Numbered from the stretch's first letter, positions 25,002-34,427 are shown. The stretch is DNA of 64,000 nucleotides from CAYQQJ01 sp964419935 (GCA_964419935.1 CAYQQJ010000003.1:62001-126000), one strand, 5' to 3'. The notes: generated by a model from the letters alone, not told the origin. Program-made: numbers and translations.

Positions 25002-26744
25002 TCACCCCTCCCCCACTTCCGAGAGGCTTTCGTCTTCCACCTGGGCGGAAACCCGCAGCACTTCTTCCAAGGTGGTTTTGCCTTCCAGTGCGAAATCCAG
25101 AGCAGCGGCGCTTAGCGGCCGATAGTGCGGATGGCTGTGAGCAGCATCATTGAAGGCGCGCACGCTGTTATCACGCAGGGCGTTTGCCATATCCGCATTA
25201 ATTTCCAGCAATTCGAATACGCCAATACGCCCACGGTAGCCGGTATTGAAACAGTGCGGGCAGCCCGCACCTTTGCGCAGGTGGGAGGGATCCCATGAGC
25301 TGCTGCCGAGGGCATTGGTCAATATTGTGCGCTCGATTTCAGTCGGCAGATAAGGCTCGGAACAGCTGCCGCAGATTCGCCGTATCAGCCGTTGCGCAAC
25401 AACGGCTTTTAAACTTGATGCCACCAAGTAAGGGTCTGCGCCCATGTCAACCAAACGCAAGGCGGAGGTCACCGCATCGTTGGTGTGCAAGGTAGAGAGC
25501 ACCAGGTGTCCCGTCATGGCGGCACGCAGAGCAATTTCGGCGGAATCCTTGTCGCGGATTTCCCCGACCAGCAGAATATCCGGGTCTTGACGCAGAGCGG
25601 CGCGCAGTACCGAACCAAAATCCAGACCAATGCGGTCGTGAACCTGAACCTGGCTAATACGAGGCAGGCGATATTCCACCGGGTCTTCCACGGTTATGAT
25701 CTTTCGCTCCGGCGTATTGAGTTCCGATAACGCACCATACAGTGTGGTTGTTTTACCACTACCGGTTGGGCCGGTGACCAACACCAAGCCGTGGGGGCGA
25801 TTAATGAGATTGCGGAAGCGTTTGATTTGATTGGGCGCCATACCGGCGTCATCCAGCGCCTGAACGCCGCCCGTGTGATCCAGCAAACGCATGACCACAG
25901 ACTCACCAAACTGTACCGGCATGGTGGACAGGCGCACATCAATATTGTGACCACTGACTTTCAAATTGAAACGGCCGTCCTGAGGCATGCGGCGTTCAGA
26001 GATGTCCAGGTTGGACATCAGCTTCAAACGCACCACCAGCGCACCGGCAATGCGTTTTTCGTTCATCACCTGCTCCACCAGCACGCCGTCGATGCGCTGA
26101 CGTATACGCAGCACGGTTTCATCCGGCTCTATGTGAATATCCGACGCGCGGGTGCCAATGGCTTCTTCAAATATTTTTTGCAGCAGTTTAACAACCGGTG
26201 CGTCGCTGTCCGTTGCATCGGTGATGATCTCGGCGAGGTCCACTGCGTCCCCGGCCAGTTCCTCGTGCAACTGTTCCGCGAGGGACGCGATTTCATGAGC
26301 CTTGCTGTAGGCCATGTCGAGAATATCCAGCAATTCGGATTCCCGAACCGCTGCAGGCTTCAGGGGTTGCTTGATGACTTTTTTCAGTTCATCAAGGCAA
26401 AACAAGTCGGTTGGGTCCGACATGCCGAGCAAAATGCCATCGGCATCCTCTCGCAGAATCATGACCCGGTAGCGACGCGCCAGAGTCTCCGGAAGCGTTT
26501 GCACCAGGTTTTTATCAAAACGAAAATGTTTCAACTCCACGAAAGGAATATTCAGCTGCTTGGATAGCAATTGCAGAAGAGTGTTTTCTTCCACATAGCC
26601 CATATCGACCAGTTGATTACCCAGTTTTCGGCCAGTCTTTCTTTGGGCCGCAAGCGCCTGACTCAGCTGCTCCTGAGTAATAACCTGCTGGGCGACCAAC
26701 AGGTCGCCGATGCGTATGCGCTGCTGTGCGGGTGTATCAGTCAT
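25002..26744 (-). CDS. mshE: MSHA extension ATPase MshE, c-di-GMP-binding
   Basis: 580 residues. The N-terminal MshEN region carries two 24-residue c-di-GMP motifs, starting RIGDLLVAQQVI (near 10) and KLGNQLVDMGYV (near 39). The first has Gln where Gly is usual at position 10. The GspE-type ATPase follows: Walker A GPTGSGKTTT (near 325), Asp box ITVEDPVEYRL, Walker B PDILLVGEIRD, His box TGHLVLSTLHTND. A zinc tetracysteine CGSC...CPHC follows. It drives pilus extension at the inner membrane under c-di-GMP control. It stops 285 bases before mshG. Confidence 0.95.
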   Translation of the reverse strand: MTDTPAQQRIRIGDLLVAQQVITQEQLSQALAAQRKTGRKLGNQLVDMGYVEENTLLQLLSKQLNIPFVELKHFRFDKNLVQTLPETLARRYRVMILREDADGILLGMSDPTDLFCLDELKKVIKQPLKPAAVRESELLDILDMAYSKAHEIASLAEQLHEELAGDAVDLAEIITDATDSDAPVVKLLQKIFEEAIGTRASDIHIEPDETVLRIRQRIDGVLVEQVMNEKRIAGALVVRLKLMSNLDISERRMPQDGRFNLKVSGHNIDVRLSTMPVQFGESVVMRLLDHTGGVQALDDAGMAPNQIKRFRNLINRPHGLVLVTGPTGSGKTTTLYGALSELNTPERKIITVEDPVEYRLPRISQVQVHDRIGLDFGSVLRAALRQDPDILLVGEIRDKDSAEIALRAAMTGHLVLSTLHTNDAVTSALRLVDMGADPYLVASSLKAVVAQRLIRRICGSCSEPYLPTEIERTILTNALGSSSWDPSHLRKGAGCPHCFNTGYRGRIGVFELLEINADMANALRDNSVRAFNDAAHSHPHYRPLSAAALDFALEGKTTLEEVLRVSAQVEDESLSEVGEG

Positions 26745-26783
26745 TCTCTCCGCCTATGCCAACTTTCATTGTGTGGCAAATGT

Positions 26784-28181
26784 TCATTGTGAAAGCACCT
26801 GAATGCGCTGCTTGACGTATTGGGCAACCGCCGCGTTTTCCGGCGCCAGTTGATCCGCTGCGGCAAATGCCTGCAGCGCCTCTGCCTTGATACCCAACGC
26901 CTCGCTTGCCACACCGAGGCCCAACCAATATTTCGGCTCGCGCTTATCCATTCGAACCAGTTCCCGATACGTTTCAGCCGCCTGAGCAAATTGCCCGCTG
27001 TTTTGATACAAGGCCGCTTGCAGTGCGAGATATGGCTGTCGCACTGCGCCGGTGGGATTACGCTGCTCCAACTGTTGCAATGCGTTCAGATTCTGCCCCT
27101 CTTGGGCGAATAATCGCGCCCGAAAATAATGATCTATCTCCGGAACCTGTGCCCGCGCTTGCAGTGCTTTGGCCTCAGTCAGTCGACCGTACTCAATGTG
27201 CAGGTCGAACAGCATCAATTGCGCCGCCTGCGCTTGCGGATTAGCGGTTACGAACAGGTCCAGTATTTCAATTGCCTCATGAGGATTACCATCATTGAGC
27301 AAGCGGCGCGCTCTGGCCATCACGGCGTTTTCTCGGGTGCGCAAGGACGGCTCGATGGTGCCCGTTGCGTCGCTGTTGCTGGTTACTAAGTGCGCCGGTT
27401 CTTCCTGAGCAGTTTTTTCCTCAAAAAAGTTTTGTTGGGCAGCAACAGACGCCATTTGCGGCTCGCTTTCAGTAACCGCCCGCGCTGACAGGTCTCGTTC
27501 AGCCCGCTCAATCGTCCCGCACAACGTTTCCAGATTGCTGCCTGGCATACCGACGTCTTGAGCACGAGCGAGATAACTCTTTGCCATGTCCAACTCACCG
27601 TTTTCGACGGCAGCCGTAATCAGCTGCTGGTAACGCTGCTGAATTTTTTTGATGCCCGCTTTAGCCGCCGCATTGCCTTCCTGCAACAAAAGCACGTGAC
27701 TGAACAGCGCGTGCGCATTGTTTACCGACGGTCTTGTCAGACGATTTTCAGCCAGCGCCAGTTCCGCCGCTTGCAACAGTTTGTCAACCGCACTTGAAGA
27801 CTCCACCAGTACGATGCCATTTTCCTGAGCAGTGAAGTCCACCGTATTATTGCTCTCCACTGCAACCGGTTCATGGTAGGCACCGGGTTCTACTACAGAC
27901 GAAATTTCTGCCACGGGTTCAACGCTTACTTGCTCTTCCTCGCCCGCGGCATCGACACTTTCACTCGGAGCAACGGGCATCGATACGGCGCTGGGCGAAA
28001 ACCAACGCCCGTAAAAAAACACCAATGCAGCAATCACCAGCACACCCACGCACATAAAACCGACGGATGACCAGCTGCGCACTTTCTCACTGACTGCTGG
28101 CTGTAAAGCTTCTTCCGCCGCGCTGGATCTCTGCACATTACGCGCTTCCAGATCCACCAGCATGTCGTTAACCAGGCTCAT
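26784..28181 (-). CDS. mshN: MSHA biogenesis protein MshN (TPR)
   Basis: 465 residues from the ATG at 28181 (MSLVNDMLVDLEARN), which overlaps the mshM stop (TGATG). One membrane segment is at about 40-58, then an acidic Ser/Val-rich linker. The C-terminal half is TPR-like (AKAGIKKIQQRYQQL, GNPHEAIEILDLF, YWLGLGVASEALG). It is thought to stabilise the MSHA machine in the periplasm. Confidence 0.85.
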   Translation of the reverse strand: MSLVNDMLVDLEARNVQRSSAAEEALQPAVSEKVRSWSSVGFMCVGVLVIAALVFFYGRWFSPSAVSMPVAPSESVDAAGEEEQVSVEPVAEISSVVEPGAYHEPVAVESNNTVDFTAQENGIVLVESSSAVDKLLQAAELALAENRLTRPSVNNAHALFSHVLLLQEGNAAAKAGIKKIQQRYQQLITAAVENGELDMAKSYLARAQDVGMPGSNLETLCGTIERAERDLSARAVTESEPQMASVAAQQNFFEEKTAQEEPAHLVTSNSDATGTIEPSLRTRENAVMARARRLLNDGNPHEAIEILDLFVTANPQAQAAQLMLFDLHIEYGRLTEAKALQARAQVPEIDHYFRARLFAQEGQNLNALQQLEQRNPTGAVRQPYLALQAALYQNSGQFAQAAETYRELVRMDKREPKYWLGLGVASEALGIKAEALQAFAAADQLAPENAAVAQYVKQRIQVLSQ

Positions 28182-29122
28182 CAGAATGAGCCTCCGAGCA
28201 TGCGGCTTGCGTAATCCAGGCCGAGCCCCAAGCCCACGCCTATGGCAATCATCGTCAGCGCCGCTGCAGGCACAATAAATCGCCTGCGGGTAAGCCGTCC
28301 CAACCATCGGCTTTCCGAGGTGTCGGCGATTGCACGGGACACGTGGCGCACCAAAACCCGGCTATCACCTCGCCCATACGCCACCATCAGCGCCTTGTGG
28401 GCAAGAATATTGATCAGCCGGGGAATACCACCTGAACCCCGCGCCAAAAGCCATACCGCTGGCGTACTGAACAAATGCGGATTGCCATTGCCCGCCGCCT
28501 GCAATCGGTGCAAAAGATAATCCCGCACCCCCGCGTAGTTAAATGGTTTGAGGTACTCAGCAAAAACGATGCGTTGTTTCAGTTGTCGCAAGTCCGGCCG
28601 GTTCAACAATACATCCAACTCCGGCTGACCGAAGATGACAACCTGCAGCAATTTGCGTTTTTCCGTTTCCAGGTTTGTCAGCAATCGCAGGGCCTCTATA
28701 GTTTCCCGCGGCATCGCCTGCGCCTCATCCACCACCAACACTACCTGTTTGTGTTGTCGCGCCAGTTGCAGCAGGCGACGATAAATCGACGACATCAACT
28801 GGTGAGCCTGCATGTTCGCGTCGTAGTCCGCCCCAATTTCCTGTGCCACGAAAGCCTTCAACTCCTCAGGCGTCAGGTAGGGATTGGGAATGTACGCCGT
28901 CACATAGATGCTGTTTTCCCCCAGATGGCTCAACAAAATTCGGCACAGCAGGGTTTTACCTGTGCCCACTTCGCCAACAATTTTGATGAAGCCTTCACAA
29001 TGCTTCAGCGCCACCAGCAAGGTATTCAAAGCGCCCCGGTGACTGCGCTGATTCATAAAGAACTGCGTGTCCGGCGTTAAGGAAAACGGCTTTTCGTGAA
29101 ACTGAAAATAATTCAGATACAT
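28181..29122 (-). CDS. mshM: MSHA AAA ATPase MshM (ExeA-like)
   Basis: 313 residues. It starts MYLNYFQFHEKPFSLTPD, typical of ExeA/GspA-type ATPases. Walker A GEVGTGKT is near 50, Walker B VVLVVDEAQ near 127. A single membrane segment lies near the C-terminus (about 285-305). Relatives help secretin assembly or peptidoglycan passage. The gene sits between mshL and mshN as in Vibrio. Confidence 0.88.
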   Translation of the reverse strand: MYLNYFQFHEKPFSLTPDTQFFMNQRSHRGALNTLLVALKHCEGFIKIVGEVGTGKTLLCRILLSHLGENSIYVTAYIPNPYLTPEELKAFVAQEIGADYDANMQAHQLMSSIYRRLLQLARQHKQVVLVVDEAQAMPRETIEALRLLTNLETEKRKLLQVVIFGQPELDVLLNRPDLRQLKQRIVFAEYLKPFNYAGVRDYLLHRLQAAGNGNPHLFSTPAVWLLARGSGGIPRLINILAHKALMVAYGRGDSRVLVRHVSRAIADTSESRWLGRLTRRRFIVPAAALTMIAIGVGLGLGLDYASRMLGGSF

Positions 29123-29170
29123 GAACGAGTCACCATTCGCAACGGACCTGTCCGCCCGGATGCAAACCTG

Positions 29171-30871
29171 TTAATACCGCCCCCGATACTCGTCACCGAG
29201 TGCTTCGGTGCGAGCGCGGCTTTCGCTGATATCCTGTTCCCATGTGTCCTGATCCACCACAATCGGGCGCATCAGAATAACCAGTTCGGTTTTGCTGCTC
29301 AGCCGTGACTTTGTCTGAAACAGTCGCTTGAGTAGCGGCACCTCACCGAGGATTGGCTGCTGCCCTTCCTGATTACGTGATGACTCCTGCATCAGCCCGC
29401 CCAACACAACCACCTCGCCACTGCGGGCACGCACGATGCTGTCAGATTCGCGGATGTCCCGCAGCGCCAACGGTAGCGAGAAGTCCTCATCACCCACCGT
29501 GAAGCTTTTCAGCTGGTCCTGCACTTCGCTGACTATCGGATGGATATGCAGAATCACATCGCCTTCGGCGGAAATCTGCGGTGTCACGTCAAGGGAGATG
29601 CCGCTGAAAAACGAGCTCAACTCAATGTTGGGTGTGCTGGTAGTTGAGGTGATATTGGATGTATTGGAGGATGAAATTCCGGTAACGAAGAATTCATCGG
29701 AGCCCACGCGAATAACCGCCTTTTGATTGTTGACCGTCGACACCCGCGGACTGGAAAGTACCTGCACGGAACCCTGAGTCTCCAATAGAGACAGCAGGTC
29801 CGAAATATCCGCGACCTTGAAAATAGACGAGAAAATTTCGCCAGCGGCATTGGATGCGCTCACAATATTGGCCGGGGATTCGAATGCGGATACATTGTCC
29901 GTAAAGAGTAGCTGCCCTTGAATCGTGGACCAGTTGATTCCGGTTTCGTAGCCTTCGCTCAGCCGCACTTCCAGTATTTTCGTTTCCAGAATAACCTGTC
30001 GCTTGACGCTGATTTCCGAGCGCTGCAGGAATTTTCGCACTGAGCCCAATTCTCGCGGCAAGGCTTTCACCACCACCATACCGGCCTGTGGATTGATCAT
30101 AACCATTCGACCTTCACCACTGCCCACTATGGCGGTCAATGTGGTTTCGAGCGTACTCCAGAAGTCGGTTCTATTCAGAGTCTGCACCCGAGAGCCCGGT
30201 GAAATGCCTTCACCACTGCCGCCCTGGTTGCTTTCCCCTCCCAGCATGCCAAGTAAATTGGCAGTTTCATCCTGGGTATTGCTGGAGCTGCGATTGCCGC
30301 CTCGATTACTATTGTTGTTTTCCGACCCTATTTTACCCACCAGTACGCTGGTATCAGAAACGCCGACCCGCTGAATATCGATGTAGTCGATCGCAAAAAT
30401 CTCGGTGCGCAGCTTGCGCGGGTAAATGGTGTAGATCGAGTTTTGGTACTTGTATTCGTAGCCGTAAACTTCCCGGGTAACATTGAGCACTTCATCAATG
30501 GTTACATTTTTCAAGTCAAGACTAATGGTGCCGTCCAGTTCCGGGTGAGCGACAACGTTAACACCCGAATCCGCAATCAAGCTCAGGAAAAACGTACGTG
30601 CCGGCACATTGTTAACAGAGATATCAAACCGTGCTTCGGCTGCCTGTTGCTCTTGGCGGTGGCTGTCGCCCTGTAAAAGGGCTTGGGCGATCGCATCCGG
30701 CACGGGCGGCGGAACAGAAGATTGCTGGTCCTCCTGGATTGCCTGCATCTCTCTTTCAGCCAGTGTTGCACCGGTGGGCTGGAACTTCTGACAGCTCGCC
30801 AACAGACAAACAGACATTATCAGGCCGAGCGAGACCTTCAGCGGCAGTGTGTGCATTTTATTTAATACCAT
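29171..30871 (-). CDS. mshL: MSHA outer-membrane secretin MshL
   Basis: 566 residues from the ATG at 30871 (AAAGG 10 bases upstream); TTG 30880 is an alternative. A lipoprotein signal with lipobox LLASC is near residue 30. An STN domain follows (VPARTFFLSLIADSGVNV), then an N1-type domain and the secretin beta region (VILETKILEVRLSEGYETGINW, VLSSPRVSTVNNQKAVIRVG, VVLGGLMQES). It forms the outer-membrane ring for the pilus. A Gly/Asn/Ser-rich linker at about 190-225 is unusually long. Confidence 0.92.
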   Translation of the reverse strand: MVLNKMHTLPLKVSLGLIMSVCLLASCQKFQPTGATLAEREMQAIQEDQQSSVPPPVPDAIAQALLQGDSHRQEQQAAEARFDISVNNVPARTFFLSLIADSGVNVVAHPELDGTISLDLKNVTIDEVLNVTREVYGYEYKYQNSIYTIYPRKLRTEIFAIDYIDIQRVGVSDTSVLVGKIGSENNNSNRGGNRSSSNTQDETANLLGMLGGESNQGGSGEGISPGSRVQTLNRTDFWSTLETTLTAIVGSGEGRMVMINPQAGMVVVKALPRELGSVRKFLQRSEISVKRQVILETKILEVRLSEGYETGINWSTIQGQLLFTDNVSAFESPANIVSASNAAGEIFSSIFKVADISDLLSLLETQGSVQVLSSPRVSTVNNQKAVIRVGSDEFFVTGISSSNTSNITSTTSTPNIELSSFFSGISLDVTPQISAEGDVILHIHPIVSEVQDQLKSFTVGDEDFSLPLALRDIRESDSIVRARSGEVVVLGGLMQESSRNQEGQQPILGEVPLLKRLFQTKSRLSSKTELVILMRPIVVDQDTWEQDISESRARTEALGDEYRGRY

Positions 30872-30899
30872 CGAAGACAACCTTTGTTCGCATGTGCGG

Positions 30900-31226
30900 T
30901 TATGGGCTTTGCCGTGTAATTATTTGCGGGCGCAGGCGAACGGTATGGCTCTGGCCGCGATAGCTATAAACAATACTGTGATCGGTAATGCGGCTGATTC
31001 TGGCTCCATTCACCGTACCACCGGCCTTAACTCGCTGCCCGTTAACGATAGCCTCCGGCCCTGAGTCGCGCTGCAAAATTGCCTGCAACACAAATTCCGG
31101 GGTATCCGTCTGAGCCACTGTGTAAGCCAGCGGGCGTGTGGGATCGCGTAAATTTTCGTCGACGGCAAAAGCGCTATTGCACACCGTAGCCAAAATCAAT
31201 GTCGCGATACTTGATATTTTAATCAC
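30900..31226 (-). CDS. mshK: MSHA biogenesis protein MshK
   Basis: 108 residues from GTG 31226, preceded by GGGGAGGGA; the start lies 8 bases inside mshJ. The signal peptide ISSIATLILATVCNSAFA ends near 20. The mature part has LRDPTRPLAY and VNGQRVKAGGTVNGARI, the PilP/GspC-like homology-region fold common to MshK. It likely links inner-membrane proteins to the secretin. Confidence 0.8.
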   Translation of the reverse strand: MIKISSIATLILATVCNSAFAVDENLRDPTRPLAYTVAQTDTPEFVLQAILQRDSGPEAIVNGQRVKAGGTVNGARISRITDHSIVYSYRGQSHTVRLRPQIITRQSP

Positions 31227-31902
31227 CGAGCAATCCCTCCCCTGCGGACAAGGTATAAACCTCCAGCGTGGCAATGGCTTGAGGGTAGTCGCCTACCTGA
31301 TAATCCAGCCGGTCCCAGTAGAACCGCCAGGGCAGCGCTTCCAGCTCTTTCAAATATTCAGCAATGGAAAAGTAGTTGCCGCTCACCTGCACTTCCACCC
31401 CATGGCGGTAAACATCAACCTGTTGGTTGGCAGCAACGGCAGTTTGCTCGCCGGCGGCATCCGCCCCGGTAATGGTCAACTTCTCCACGGGCAATGTCTG
31501 CATACCCTGCAACTCCAATTTGCCGGTATTGGATAGCACATCGTGCAGAACCTGCGGCAACATTTCGGCCGGCACCAGGCCCACGGCCAGTGCTTGCAGA
31601 TCTTCGTCCAGGGCTTCCAACCGCTTTTGCAGATGGTCAATCTGTCGCTTTTTCGAGGCATTCGGATCCGTGCCGGCTGTCTGACTAAATACTTGCTCTT
31701 GAGCCTGCAAATCCAGGACGCGACTGTCGAGGGTTTGCTTCTGCGCACGCAGGCGCTCAATGTCTTCGCTCACCGGAGCGAGGAAAACCAGTGTCCATAA
31801 CAAATAGATGAGCGCCAAGACGGCAAGCAGGGTCATCGCTCTTTCGCGCTGGGCCATGGCGCTGAACTTTTCCGAGAACTTTTGCCAGTAGGTATTCATC
31901 AT
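31219..31902 (-). CDS. mshJ: MSHA biogenesis protein MshJ (PilO/GspM-like)
   Basis: 227 residues. One membrane segment at about 24-45 (LLAVLALIYLLWTLVFLAPV) is followed by a coiled coil (IERLRAQKQTLDSRVLDLQ) and a ferredoxin-like periplasmic domain with YFSIAEYLKELEALPWRFYW. It is the PilO equivalent of the alignment complex. It overlaps mshK by 8 bases and the preceding gene by 4. Confidence 0.85.
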   Translation of the reverse strand: MMNTYWQKFSEKFSAMAQRERAMTLLAVLALIYLLWTLVFLAPVSEDIERLRAQKQTLDSRVLDLQAQEQVFSQTAGTDPNASKKRQIDHLQKRLEALDEDLQALAVGLVPAEMLPQVLHDVLSNTGKLELQGMQTLPVEKLTITGADAAGEQTAVAANQQVDVYRHGVEVQVSGNYFSIAEYLKELEALPWRFYWDRLDYQVGDYPQAIATLEVYTLSAGEGLLGD

Positions 31903-32516
31903 TTGGATTTACCACCCGGCGCCTGCTGATAGACGTTGTCATAGCCCAGGGAGAATTCGAGCAAGTCTGCTGCTGTCGATTCCGAAGAAACGCTCAGCAA
32001 CCCGAAGCGTGCGCTGCTGAACGCGGGCTCCGGCTTCAAACGTTGCAGGAATAACGGCACAGCCTCTGCGTTGCGCGCGCTGCCGTGCATTTGCACGTAG
32101 TTACCGCCGCGGGAAAAGGTGAAATGATCCAGGGCAATATCGGTGTGGGATTGGCGAGCCAATGTCAGCATGCTGCCGCGGAACCCACGGGAATTGCCCA
32201 TATTCTGACCACTGATAATTCGCCTGACTTTTTGTCGGTTGGCAATTGCGAGTTCGAGTTGTGTAACAACATTATCAAGAGACTGGTTGACCACCACTGC
32301 TTTGGGCATCAGTTGATTGACGCGCACCTGCATTTCATCCACAACCTGTTGGCGTTCCACAATCTGTTCATTGAGGTTGTGGGCTCGCAGGTGCCAGATG
32401 ACCTGCACGATTACCACAAATACCAGAAAAGCGAGCGTTGCCCAGGCCGCATTGCGGCTGCTCAACCAATCCCGCTGCGGACGCAGCTCCGGGAGATACA
32501 GGTTAATTTGCTGCAT
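31899..32516 (-). CDS. MSHA PilN-like protein (MshI2)
   Basis: 205 residues from the ATG at 32516 (MQQINLYLPELRPQ), close to the mshI stop. After a cytoplasmic MQQINLY start typical of PilN come one membrane helix at about 25-45 and a coiled coil (NLNEQIVERQQVVDEMQVRVNQL). A periplasmic domain follows with MLTLARQSHTDIALDHFTF and a FSLGYDNVY end. It pairs with the PilM-like MshI. In many genomes it is named mshI2 or simply PilN-domain protein. Confidence 0.78.
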   Translation of the reverse strand: MQQINLYLPELRPQRDWLSSRNAAWATLAFLVFVVIVQVIWHLRAHNLNEQIVERQQVVDEMQVRVNQLMPKAVVVNQSLDNVVTQLELAIANRQKVRRIISGQNMGNSRGFRGSMLTLARQSHTDIALDHFTFSRGGNYVQMHGSARNAEAVPLFLQRLKPEPAFSSARFGLLSVSSESTAADLLEFSLGYDNVYQQAPGGKSK

Positions 32517-32518
32517 GG

Positions 32519-33445
32519 TCAGCTCCACTCCTCGCGCCGCAAGGCGCCGCCAATTGCGCCAACGCAAGCTTGCAGGATGGAGGCTTCCTGAACCTGTGAC
32601 AGCTGTGGCAGCGCCTGCATTGGCAACAGCAGAGTTGGAGCGGCGAGGCCATTTCTGATGGCATTGGTGATTTTGTCTTCGCTGATGTTGTCACCGCAGA
32701 TGTAGATGGCGGATGGCGGCGCCTGGCCCATCTGCCGCTCGGAATAATCCACCGACCTTTGAATTTCCAGAATCAGCGCATCCTCCGGCAAATCGTCCAG
32801 CAGCCCGCCGCCATAATCCAACTCAAACTGGCGGGACAGGTAGAGGTTGCCGTCACGATAGAGGCCCAGGTTGCCGCCACCGGGCTGCAGGCGAACAAGG
32901 ACGACATTGCGTCCTTCCGTCTCTTCTGCCGGCAGTGACAGGGCCACATTGCGCAGGGCCATCTCGCTGATGTCGATAACGCTGAGTTTCAGCCCCGCAC
33001 CGCCAATCAGCGCCATACGCTTCTGAACTTTGTGTTGTTCCGCCACAACCACAAACATCATGCGCTTGCCGCTTCGCATAGCGTCGGAAGGCAGTGTGCA
33101 TACATCGACGATGGCTGATTCCAGAGGTATGTTGATCAGGTCCTTCAGCCGCCAACGTACGGCGGCCCGCAATTCCTCATCGGGAACCTGGGGGGCTTCA
33201 ACCAGCAACAGTTGATAATCACCGGGAGACAGGACGACACTGCACGGGGCGTTATGTAAGCCCTGGGTGCTGACAAAATCAGCCAATGTGGACTCACGCT
33301 GTTCAGCGGTACAGGGTAATATGGCAGCGGCGGAAATCACGGCTTCCGCAATAGCGCCGGTACTACACGCGACAGCAAGGCCGTCCGGTACAATTTCGAC
33401 GCTGACACGGGTCATCGCCAAATGACGTTGATTCCACCAAGCCAA
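32519..33445 (-). CDS. mshI: MSHA biogenesis protein MshI (PilM-like)
   Basis: 308 residues, soluble, of the actin-like PilM class but degenerate. The part AAVRWRLKDLINIPLESAIVDV is the usual MshI signature, followed by VIDISEMALRNVA and the C-terminal LEIQRSVDYSERQMGQ. It is the first gene of the MSHA operon on the minus strand. The upstream gap 33446-33608 (163 bases, AT-rich) must hold both its promoter and that of trmL. The c-di-GMP/CsrB regulator gene mshH, often upstream in Vibrio, is not here. Confidence 0.85.
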   Translation of the reverse strand: MAWWNQRHLAMTRVSVEIVPDGLAVACSTGAIAEAVISAAAILPCTAEQRESTLADFVSTQGLHNAPCSVVLSPGDYQLLLVEAPQVPDEELRAAVRWRLKDLINIPLESAIVDVCTLPSDAMRSGKRMMFVVVAEQHKVQKRMALIGGAGLKLSVIDISEMALRNVALSLPAEETEGRNVVLVRLQPGGGNLGLYRDGNLYLSRQFELDYGGGLLDDLPEDALILEIQRSVDYSERQMGQAPPSAIYICGDNISEDKITNAIRNGLAAPTLLLPMQALPQLSQVQEASILQACVGAIGGALRREEWS

Positions 33446-33608
33446 GTGCAGTTCTCCAGTTATAGCTTTTATATAGCTGCGCTTTTGGGAACACTTATTC
33501 CACTAACCATACAAAGTGCAGTATAAAATAAAACCCTGTTATAAAAAACGACTACTTCTTCATCAATTATAGTCAAAAACTCGAACGTCAACCCTATTTT
33601 TGTGAACT

Positions 33609-34073
33609 ATGTTGCATATTGTACTTTTTGAGCCGGAAATTCCACCAAACACCGGAAACATCATCCGTTTGTGCGCCAATACTGGCTGTCAATTGCACCT
33701 CATCGAGCCCCTCGGCTTCGTGCTTGATGACAAAAGGCTTCGCCGAGCCGGGCTGGATTATGGTGAATGGCGTGATATTGCTACCTATTCCAATTGGGAA
33801 GACTTTCTGGAGCGTGCTCGTCCACAAAAGCTGTGGGCGGTCAGCACCAAAGGAACCACCTGCCATTCCGATGCCCGCTTCAGCATAGACGATTATTTAT
33901 TGTTCGGCCCGGAAACTCGCGGCCTGCCAGCGGACATCCGCGAATCACTGCCCGCCAACCAGGTATTGAGAATCCCGATGCAGGCAGACAGCCGGAGCAT
34001 GAATCTATCCAATGCGGCATCGGTGCTGGTTTATGAAGCCTGGCGGCAGTTGGGATATCCGGGGGCGGTTTAG
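33609..34073 (+). CDS. trmL: tRNA (cytidine/uridine-2'-O-)-methyltransferase TrmL
   Basis: 154 residues, normal for this smallest SPOUT enzyme. It methylates the 2'-OH at wobble position 34 of two tRNA-Leu species using SAM. Visible motifs: EPEIPPNTGNIIRLCANTGC (7-26), LRRAGLDY (41-48), LLFGPETRGLP (96-106) and IPMQADSRSMNLSNAASVLVYE (118-139), the trefoil-knot SAM site. It is a single gene; the mshI gene is divergent. Confidence 0.95.
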   Translation: MLHIVLFEPEIPPNTGNIIRLCANTGCQLHLIEPLGFVLDDKRLRRAGLDYGEWRDIATYSNWEDFLERARPQKLWAVSTKGTTCHSDARFSIDDYLLFGPETRGLPADIRESLPANQVLRIPMQADSRSMNLSNAASVLVYEAWRQLGYPGAV

Positions 34074-34146
34074 GTAAAAAGATAGGGAAAAGAGGAAAGG
34101 GAAAAGTGGCGAAGCTGCAAGCGATAATCTATAAGCGACAAGATTA
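34074..34146. repeat. GGGAAAA/GCTGCAAGC heptamer run
   Basis: AAAAGATAGGGAAAAGAGG then GAAGCTGCAAGC and ATAAGC. It combines both heptamer families, as at 11521. Confidence 0.55.
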
Positions 34147-34427
34147 GGGCCTGTTCACACTAATTCGGTTATCGCTGTTGTGTCTAAAAAGCCACCAATC
34201 TAGTGATGCGGCATTCCGACGCGAGAAGCGTGGTTTGGTCATTCCAAATGAGCGACGAGCAACAACGAGTGGTGGCTTTTTAGCCACAACCCGAAGGGCT
34301 GGGGCCATTTTCCCGCCCAGCGGCGTTATCAGTCGTTTATGTAGAATCACTACATAGCACTCCATCTGCCTTGCTGGACGAAAAAATGACCTCCAGCAGC
34401 GATAACCGAATTAGTGTGAACAGGCCC
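34147..34427. mobile_element. MITE with 31-bp perfect terminal inverted repeats
   Basis: 281 bp beginning GGGCCTGTTCACACTAATTC and ending with the exact inverse, 31 of 31 bases paired. A TA dinucleotide flanks each side (34145-34146, 34428-34429). A second, inner inverted repeat (TAAAAAGCCACCA against TGGTGGCTTTTTA, 34184-34281) encloses sequence that looks like remains of a transposase gene (MTKPRFSRRNAASLDWW on the minus strand). TA duplication fits the IS630/Tc1 or IS5 (IS427) groups. Confidence 0.85.

Noticed and set aside
24261..25115. 284-codon plus-strand frame across mshG and the repeat nest
   Set aside because: Shadow of mshG and mshE plus repeat DNA; no family resemblance.
34144..34365. 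73-codon minus-strand frame
   Set aside because: Lies within the MITE; at most a transposase remnant.
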